Below the pieces are notes generated by a model that was given only the letters and a program-made list of their open reading frames with translations, searched no databases and had not been told where the DNA came from. Shown here piece by piece: positions 59,201-64,000 of a DNA stretch of 64,000 bases (its first letter is position 1; each line of letters opens with the position of its first letter). The position numbers and the translations under genes are program-made. The stretch lies in contig NZ_AUEK01000006.1 of the NCBI RefSeq assembly GCF_000425945.1, positions 248,001 to 312,000 of the forward strand, written 5' to 3'. Origin of the DNA: Candidatus Solirubrobacter pratensis (GTDB taxonomy: Bacteria > Actinomycetota > Thermoleophilia > Solirubrobacterales > Solirubrobacteraceae).

Positions 59201-59422
59201 ATGACCCACGTTTGCTGCCCAAGCTGCCGGCTGCGCTTCACGCGCGCCGCCGCGGCATACCTCGTGGCCTGCCCGACCTGCGGCGAGCCACCTCGACCAG
59301 TCGACACGGCAGACCGTGTCCTCGGATACCGCCTGCTCTCGGACGACGACCGCTCCGACACGCTGCCGCACGCGGTCGCCGTCGCGATGCCGATCGACCG
59401 GCCCGGCCCGAAGCCGTCCTAG
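59201..59422 (+). CDS. Small zinc-ribbon protein
   Basis: 73 residues: HVCCPSCRLRF and VACPTCGEP give a four-Cys zinc ribbon in the first 30 residues, followed by a short variable tail (VLGYRLLSDDD). AAGGGG precedes the ATG. Probably a nucleic-acid or protein-binding module. Confidence 0.65.
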   Translation: MTHVCCPSCRLRFTRAAAAYLVACPTCGEPPRPVDTADRVLGYRLLSDDDRSDTLPHAVAVAMPIDRPGPKPS

Positions 59423-59438
59423 GCATCAGTCCGGCGGG

Positions 59439-60044
59439 TCAGGATCGGCGCCCGACCGCGATCCGTTCCGCCGGCTGGATCTCGAAGCGGAAGTCGCATT
59501 CGCGCTCCCAGGCCTCCAGGACCCGTAGCTCGCCGCGACGGTCGATGTCGTCGAGCACCACGACGGCGTCAAGAGCGAGGCGCTCGGCGAGCGCCGGCAG
59601 CGCTGGATAGCGGCTGAGCTCGGTCTCGGGCTCGAACGCCGGCGGCCCGTCGACCAGAAGCAGGTCGATTCGCCGGGGAAGGAAACGCAGCGGGTGCTCG
59701 GCGTACCACGGCAGTCCGTCGCGGGCGAGCGGGTGCGGCTCCAAGGGTGCGAGCATGATCTGCGCGGTCTCGGCGAGTCCGGCGGCGGCGAGATTGCTGC
59801 GCACGCGCGTGGCCCACGTCTCGTCGTGCTCGAGCGAGACCAATCGTCCTCCACGCTGCTGTACGAGCTCGGCCAGCTTCAGCGTGCTGAAGCCCGATCC
59901 GCACTCGACGACCGACGGACGCTCACGCGAGGTCACCTCGGCGCAGACGACGGCAAACCCCGCTGCCGTCATCGCGCCTGTGGACCATGTCAGCGGCGCG
60001 TCGGGGTCGACCGTCGGCTCGGAGGTGATCTCGCCGGGGCTCAC
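59439..60044 (-). CDS. SAM-dependent methyltransferase-like protein
   Basis: 201 residues, Rossmann methyltransferase: VVECGSGFSTLKLAELV (SAM site, motif I), LVSLEHDETWATRVR (acidic end of strand 2), IDLLLVDGPPAF (motif with catalytic Asp), VVVLDDIDR. TylF/O-methyltransferase-like. GTG start overlaps the glycosyltransferase stop (GTGA), so it probably modifies the same glycan or metabolite. Confidence 0.82.
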   Translation of the reverse strand: MSPGEITSEPTVDPDAPLTWSTGAMTAAGFAVVCAEVTSRERPSVVECGSGFSTLKLAELVQQRGGRLVSLEHDETWATRVRSNLAAAGLAETAQIMLAPLEPHPLARDGLPWYAEHPLRFLPRRIDLLLVDGPPAFEPETELSRYPALPALAERLALDAVVVLDDIDRRGELRVLEAWERECDFRFEIQPAERIAVGRRS

Positions 60045-61126
60045 GCGACGATCTCCACAGCCGCCGGCTCGGGAGCGAGCAGGTCGCGGTAGGTGCTCTC
60101 GTAGACGTCGGCAACGCGAGTGGGCTCGTAGTGGTCGGTGAAGTCGCGCAGCCGCAGCGGCCGTGGCAGCTCGTCGTTCAGCACGAGGTCGAGCGCAGCG
60201 GCCAGGGCCTGCGGATCCTCGGGCGGTACGAGGATTCCGCGGCCGTCGCCGAGGGTGGCCGGGAAGCCGTCGACGTCCGTCCCGATCACGGGAACCCCGT
60301 GGGCCAGCCCGATGATCGCGGTCTGCGAGAACGACTCGTCGCGCGACGGGATCGCGAGCACGGTGGCGCCGGCGATGTATGAGCCGGGATCGGGGACCCA
60401 GCCGAGGAAGCTCACGCGCCCCCCGAGGCCGTACTCGCGGACCTGGTCCTCCAGGATCGGGCGCAGGTGGCCCTCGCCGAGGATGAGCGTCGGGGGCGGA
60501 TCGTGCAGCAGCCGGAGGGCTTCGATCAGGATGTCGGGGCCCTTATCGGCATGCAGGCGGCCGGCGAACACGATGCGCGGGCTGGGCAGTCCGGCGAGCG
60601 GATGGGCGTGGGTCCCCACGACGGGAGAGATGCCCTCGCGCATCCGCTCGAGCGGAAGGCCGTGCGCGAGCACCGTGTCGCGGGCACTCGGCCCGTGCGC
60701 GAAGAACACGTCGACGCGCTCGAGCGCTTCGCGCATCTCGGCGGTGTAGGGCCGATCGGGCCAGAGGTACTGGTTATGCTCGCTGGCGACCAACGGAGTG
60801 CCCGCCGACGTCGCGAGCGCGGCCGCCCACCATGCGCCGAACATGTGCGCGTGGACCAGGTCCGCCGCAGCCAGCCTGGGTGCGAGCCAGGCGGCAAAGC
60901 CCAGCGCCGGCGTCCACTGCAGGTTCCCGTCGTGCCCCCAGATCGCAGGCTCCGCGCCATGCCGGCGCGCGAGCTCGATCCCCTCCGGGCTCGCCCAGCC
61001 ACACAGCAGCTCAGACGTGATACCGCGACCGCGCAACTCGGCCATCACCCGCAGCATCGACAGCTGCGCCCCACCCGGTTCCAGCTTGGCCATGACTCGC
61101 GCGACGTTCACAATGTCGTAACCCAT
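60041..61126 (-). CDS. Family 4 glycosyltransferase
   Basis: 361 residues, GT-B. N-terminal EPGGAQLSMLRVMAELRGRG (acceptor loop), VHAHMFGAWWAAALA; C-terminal donor motifs IVFAGRLHADKGPDILIEAL, VSFLGWVPDPGSYIAGATVL, IPSRDESFSQTAIIGLAHGV (E-x7-E). Likely transfers a hexose from a nucleotide sugar during exported glycan synthesis. First gene of a pair with the methyltransferase. Confidence 0.88.
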   Translation of the reverse strand: MGYDIVNVARVMAKLEPGGAQLSMLRVMAELRGRGITSELLCGWASPEGIELARRHGAEPAIWGHDGNLQWTPALGFAAWLAPRLAAADLVHAHMFGAWWAAALATSAGTPLVASEHNQYLWPDRPYTAEMREALERVDVFFAHGPSARDTVLAHGLPLERMREGISPVVGTHAHPLAGLPSPRIVFAGRLHADKGPDILIEALRLLHDPPPTLILGEGHLRPILEDQVREYGLGGRVSFLGWVPDPGSYIAGATVLAIPSRDESFSQTAIIGLAHGVPVIGTDVDGFPATLGDGRGILVPPEDPQALAAALDLVLNDELPRPLRLRDFTDHYEPTRVADVYESTYRDLLAPEPAAVEIVA

Positions 61127-61210
61127 AGCACTCAGCCCACGAACATTTGTGAACGAGCAAGGACCACCGTCGTCGCGACTGCGCGGTGCGAGCCGTCCTG
61201 ACCTGAGCAG

Positions 61211-61216
61211 TAGGCT
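61211..61216 (+). promoter_or_regulatory. TAGGCT -10 element
   Basis: TAGGCT 7 nt before the ATG at 61224; leaderless arrangement as at 23091 and 48793. Confidence 0.4.
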
Positions 61217-61223
61217 CGCTCGC

Positions 61224-61541
61224 ATGGATTCCAGATCCGTAGGGGACCTCGTGAGCGTCGCGACCGGTGGTCCGGACGTCGACGGCATCGTCTTTGACGC
61301 GCCGAGCGCCACGAAGGTCGTGGTCGCCGTCGTCGACCGCGCTCGCGGGCCGGTGTTCCGCACGGTGCACCCGGACACGCTCAGCGATCGCACCGAGGTG
61401 GGCGCCGACGACAAGGCGCTGCGTCTGCTGCTCCGGCGGACCCCACCACCGGTCCACGGCGCGGCTCGCGATGGGTCGAGCGCCGGACGCCGGCGCGCCG
61501 GCCACACGCGCGCCGCGACGCACCGGACGACCGGCCGCTAG
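61224..61541 (+). CDS. Hypothetical protein
   Basis: 105 residues. A compact N-terminal part (VGDLVSVATGGPDVDGIVFD; KVVVAVVDRARGPVFRTVHP) resembles a small beta domain; the C-terminus is Arg-rich and disordered. No family recognised. The start is supported by the -10 element. Confidence 0.5.
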   Translation: MDSRSVGDLVSVATGGPDVDGIVFDAPSATKVVVAVVDRARGPVFRTVHPDTLSDRTEVGADDKALRLLLRRTPPPVHGAARDGSSAGRRRAGHTRAATHRTTGR

Positions 61542-61678
61542 TGATCGCCGGCGGCAGGCGGCCTTCACGCGGCTAAACTGTCGGTGAGACGCGCTGACAC
61601 CCGACGCGCCCCAAATGAGAGCTTCCAGCGAAGGGCGAGCAAGGTGATCCGCATGAGTGTGACCTCTAGTGCACCGGA

Positions 61679-62212
61679 GTGCTCTTGACGTCTGCCGGCG
61701 TCCAGCGGCGCCCGCGGCGTGGAGCGCGAGAACTGGCGCGGGCAGTCGATGGTGGCCGCCACGTGGGCGAGGCGCTGCGGCACCTCGACACGTACGGCTC
61801 AGAACCCGATGCGGTCGTTCTCGCGGAGGCGCTCGCGCGCTTCCTCGTCGCGCGCTGCGAGTCCCACCACGCGGGCTGGCGCGTCGTTCGCCAGGTCGTC
61901 GTGGACTCCGCCGCCGACGCCCCGTGGGAGAAGTGTGCACGACGCGCGGTCCCGCAGGTGGCGGCGGACTTGCTGGACCTTTCCGCCCAGGAAGGGCGCA
62001 CCCCGCTGCATCGCGCCCAGCACCTCGCGGCTCGCCGCCGCGCCGAGAAGATCGCCGGCCACCTCGACCACGCCGCGGTCCTCACCGACCTCGGGCTCGA
62101 GCCCGCCGTCGTGGACGAGGACCGCTGGCGCGAGGCCATCGGCGGTGCTGTCGTGGCGCGCTCGCGCGAGCAGGTCTCGCAAGCGATCGCGCGGTCCCTG
62201 GGCGCATGCTGA
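61679..62212 (+). CDS. Hypothetical helical protein
   Basis: 177 residues, mostly helical (DAVVLAEALARFLVARCESH; HRAQHLAARRRAEKIAGHLD). GTG start, no clear ribosome site. An overlapping minus-strand frame exists, but this strand gives the more protein-like composition. No family recognised. Confidence 0.45.
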   Translation: MLLTSAGVQRRPRRGARELARAVDGGRHVGEALRHLDTYGSEPDAVVLAEALARFLVARCESHHAGWRVVRQVVVDSAADAPWEKCARRAVPQVAADLLDLSAQEGRTPLHRAQHLAARRRAEKIAGHLDHAAVLTDLGLEPAVVDEDRWREAIGGAVVARSREQVSQAIARSLGAC

Positions 62213-62235
62213 CCCGCCGAGATGCCGGTACGCCG

Positions 62236-62436
62236 ATGCCTCAGCCGATGATCACCGCACTCCTCGACGACGGTCCGCTCAAAGGAGATCGCGTCGAGGT
62301 CGAGATGCTCGAGGGGCGTCCGCCAAGGACCCTCGACCTCCCCGCCCGCGACGACCACGGCGCATGCCGCTACTGCCTCGACGGCTTGGTCCAGAGCGGA
62401 GCGTCAGCGGTCTACACCTTCCTCTACCGCGTCTGA
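62236..62436 (+). CDS. Small hypothetical protein
   Basis: 66 residues: MITALLDDGPLKGDRVEVEM then a Cys pair (ACRYCLDG) and AVYTFLYRV, a likely small beta barrel. Starts at 62236 or at an in-frame ATG at 62206 that overlaps the preceding gene. Similar phage- or actinobacterial-type small proteins exist but I cannot name a family. Confidence 0.5.
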   Translation: MPQPMITALLDDGPLKGDRVEVEMLEGRPPRTLDLPARDDHGACRYCLDGLVQSGASAVYTFLYRV

Positions 62437-62489
62437 CGCCGAAGCGCTCGCCGGGCCGACCGACGGCCGTCCGCCGCGCGATCTTCAGC

Positions 62490-62990
62490 TCATGCGTCGC
62501 GTCGGCCCAGCGCTTGTCGCCACCGTCGCCAGACGTCCACGAGACGGTCCGCGAGGTCGTCGAGATCGGCTGCCGCCGGCGACCACGAGGCGTCTTCGAC
62601 ATCCGCCATGATCGTCTGCACGACGGCGCCGACGCGTGCGCTCGCCTCCAAGCTCGCCACCGCCTGAGCCACCTCATGCGGATCCACGCCCCCAGGCGTC
62701 AGCCGCTCCACCACACTCGCATCGGCTCCCCTGTCGAGCGCATCGTCGACGAGCGAAGCGTCGCCCCCGGTGAGCTCGACGAGCCGCTCGCGCGGCACGC
62801 CCGCCGCCGCCGCGCGAGTCAGCGTGAAGGCCAGCAGCTGCACGCCGCGAGCGAGCGCCGTCGCGGCGGCATGCCGGCCCTGATCGGGGCGGCCGGCGAC
62901 GGCGACCGCAGCCACGAGCTCGCGGTGGCGCTCGGCCGCGGCGGCCAGCTGCCGCTCGGCCTCCCGCGCTGCTGCCTCGGGCTCGGCCAT
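62490..62990 (-). CDS. Hypothetical helical protein
   Basis: 166 residues, Ala/Arg-rich, with long helices (AAREAERQLAAAAERHRELV) and a helix-turn-helix-like stretch (AAGVPRERLVELTGGDASLV). Start uncertain (62990, 63038 or 63059 in frame). Not recognised. Confidence 0.5.
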   Translation of the reverse strand: MAEPEAAAREAERQLAAAAERHRELVAAVAVAGRPDQGRHAAATALARGVQLLAFTLTRAAAAGVPRERLVELTGGDASLVDDALDRGADASVVERLTPGGVDPHEVAQAVASLEASARVGAVVQTIMADVEDASWSPAAADLDDLADRLVDVWRRWRQALGRRDA

Positions 62991-63188
62991 CCCGACATGC
63001 TGGCACCTCGGACGTCCAGCCGCTGCGATCGCGACCATCGTCGTGCCTTCGGGGACCATGCGGGCGTCAAGGGCTCAGAGCGATGCAGTAGGGTGGAGGT
63101 TGCCGTGGAACTCCCGCGGTGCTCCGCAGACGACCTCGCCCCGCCATAGCGATGCACGGCGCTGGCCGCTGCCCGACCAGGAGGGCAC

Positions 63189-63497
63189 ATGCCCACCAGC
63201 AGCTCGTGCGACACACGTCACTCCGAAGACGCCGTTCGCGCTGCGGTGATCCGCCTCTCGCGACCCGATGGTGACGGTGGCGCCGTCATCGAGCGAGCCG
63301 CGATCCTCGCCGAGGGCGCGCCGGCCGCCGCGATCGAGGCGTGGGTCGTCGGCCACGGCGGCCAGCCCGAGGCCCCGACGGTCGGCGCTCCCGCGCCCGG
63401 CCTGTACGCGCTCCGGCCGGACCGGGCGGCGACCGGCGGCGGACGCGCGCCACGGCGCTACGTGCTCCCTGTGACCGCCCTGGGGTCGAGCCGATGA
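63189..63497 (+). CDS. Hypothetical protein
   Basis: 102 residues (VIERAAILAEGAPAAAIEAW; LYALRPDRAATGGG). CAGGAGGG lies 4 nt before the ATG. The stop overlaps the next ATG by 4 nt. No family recognised. Confidence 0.55.
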   Translation: MPTSSSCDTRHSEDAVRAAVIRLSRPDGDGGAVIERAAILAEGAPAAAIEAWVVGHGGQPEAPTVGAPAPGLYALRPDRAATGGGRAPRRYVLPVTALGSSR

Positions 63498-63691
63498 AGG
63501 AAAAGGCGACAGAGCCACTGCGCGGCGACGCCGCCTGGCGCGCCGAAGTGCAGGAGATCGCGAAGCGCAACGACGCGGCGCGCGCCGCGGGCGCGCGCCG
63601 GCGCGCCGCAAAGGACGCGACGGTGGCCGACGAGGCCGCCCAGTCGGCCCGGCGCGAGATGCGAAGCCTGCGCGACCTACCCGGCGCCTGA
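63494..63691 (+). CDS. Small charged helical protein
   Basis: 65 residues, Lys/Arg/Glu/Ala-rich single helix (WRAEVQEIAKRNDAARAAGA). ATGA overlap with the previous gene supports expression. Function unknown. Confidence 0.5.
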   Translation: MKEKATEPLRGDAAWRAEVQEIAKRNDAARAAGARRRAAKDATVADEAAQSARREMRSLRDLPGA

Positions 63692-63848
63692 GCGGTCCAT
63701 AACCACCAACCTGCGCCCCTGGGCGTCCCCGCCGACGTCGCCTCGTCCACTCGGCTGGGTGCGCGGCCACGCCTCCACGCACAGCCGGCGCCATTTGCGA
63801 CGACCCTGATTCCGGTCGCCCAGCGTATTCTGTCAAGAGGAATCGTCG

Positions 63849-64000
63849 ATGCTCCGTACCCCATCACAGCCCCGGCCCGGGCGCTCCGGGGCCGATGGGG
63901 CGAGCGCCTCCGGCACGGTCCACGGCCGCCGGCTATCGCCCCTCGACGGCTCGTTTCTGCGCCTGGAGTCGCCGCACTCGCATATGCACGTCGGCTTCAG
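63849..64000 (+). CDS. Wax ester synthase/diacylglycerol acyltransferase, N-terminus only
   Basis: 50 codons before the right edge. After a short Gly/Ser-rich leader, RLSPLDGSFLRLESPHSHMH begins the WS/DGAT family (LSPLDxxFLxxE...MHVG). The active-site HHxxxDG lies beyond the window. These enzymes make triacylglycerol or wax esters as storage lipid. AGAGGAA lies 7 nt before the ATG, and TATTCT at about 63827 could be its -10. Confidence 0.85.
   Translation, partial: MLRTPSQPRPGRSGADGASASGTVHGRRLSPLDGSFLRLESPHSHMHVGF

Overview
The window is a piece of a very GC-rich (roughly 73-75 percent by eye) actinobacterial chromosome. Protein family mix (BNR/sortilin-type secreted propellers, COG4705 membrane proteins, a DUF892 ferritin-like protein with YDELT repeats, a wax-ester synthase/DGAT at the right edge) and leaderless genes with TAGNNT -10 elements fit Thermoleophilia, order Solirubrobacterales (Conexibacter/Solirubrobacter/Baekduia-like). 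That placement is inference. No rRNA, tRNA, CRISPR array, insertion sequence or prophage was seen.

Layout. 1-7.0 kb: a BNR propeller gene running off the left edge, a secreted HNH nuclease, a divergent AraC regulator/aldo-keto reductase pair, a STAS protein and a GH2 lipoprotein. 7.0-11.0 kb: a ferritin-like gene followed by a three-subunit PaoABC-type aldehyde oxidoreductase. 11.1-16.1 kb: orphan histidine kinase, stand-alone CheB domain, DUF892 protein, two lipoproteins. 16.2-23.1 kb: one co-directional run of OmpR-family regulator, sensor kinase and two tandem secreted M28-like peptidases, one without its catalytic Glu pair. 23.2-28.8 kb: GYD protein, two propeller lipoproteins, then a tightly overlapping membrane operon (DedA, UppP, two small membrane proteins, COG4280-like). 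28.9-41.4 kb: two COG4705 genes (one fused to a UspA-like domain), a lipid flippase-like protein, an ABC exporter with its own two-component system, and an envelope glycan/glycolipid group (MGDG-synthase-like glycosyltransferase, EamA transporter, CE4 deacetylase, DegT aminotransferase, epimerase fused to a membrane domain). 41.5-49.5 kb: secreted Asp-box protein, glyoxalase-fold protein, Gly-rich secreted protein, XRE-cupin regulator, and three decayed genes (BNR tail, M20 peptidase, RidA-like). 49.6-57.4 kb: PBP4-type carboxypeptidase, DUF1269 and PEBP proteins, an unusual P-type ATPase, PAP2 phosphatase, CYTH-Ppx fusion. 57.4-64.0 kb: quinone-oxidoreductase-like enzyme, methyltransferase/glycosyltransferase pair, a group of small unrecognised genes, and the start of a WS/DGAT gene.

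The most interesting signal is a repeated promoter element, GTTCAGG-N4-NNTCAGG, with an exact 11-bp period. It occurs intergenically five times (26164, 29888, 31095, 34796, 41009). At 31.1 and 41.0 kb it lies exactly 10 bp upstream of TACAAC, itself exactly 6 nt before the ATG of a tiny leaderless ORF that overlaps the next gene. The architecture matches PhoB/PhoP-type boxes (head-to-tail OmpR-family dimers replacing the -35). The targets are DedA/UppP, COG4705, the flippase-like gene, the UspA-COG4705/glycosyltransferase operon and the epimerase/aminotransferase operon, all envelope or membrane-lipid genes. This looks like one local regulon for envelope remodelling, possibly the phosphate-starvation response; the regulator is not identified. 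The window's own OmpR-type regulator has a different box, GGCAAAG-N4-GGTAAAG, at its own promoter.
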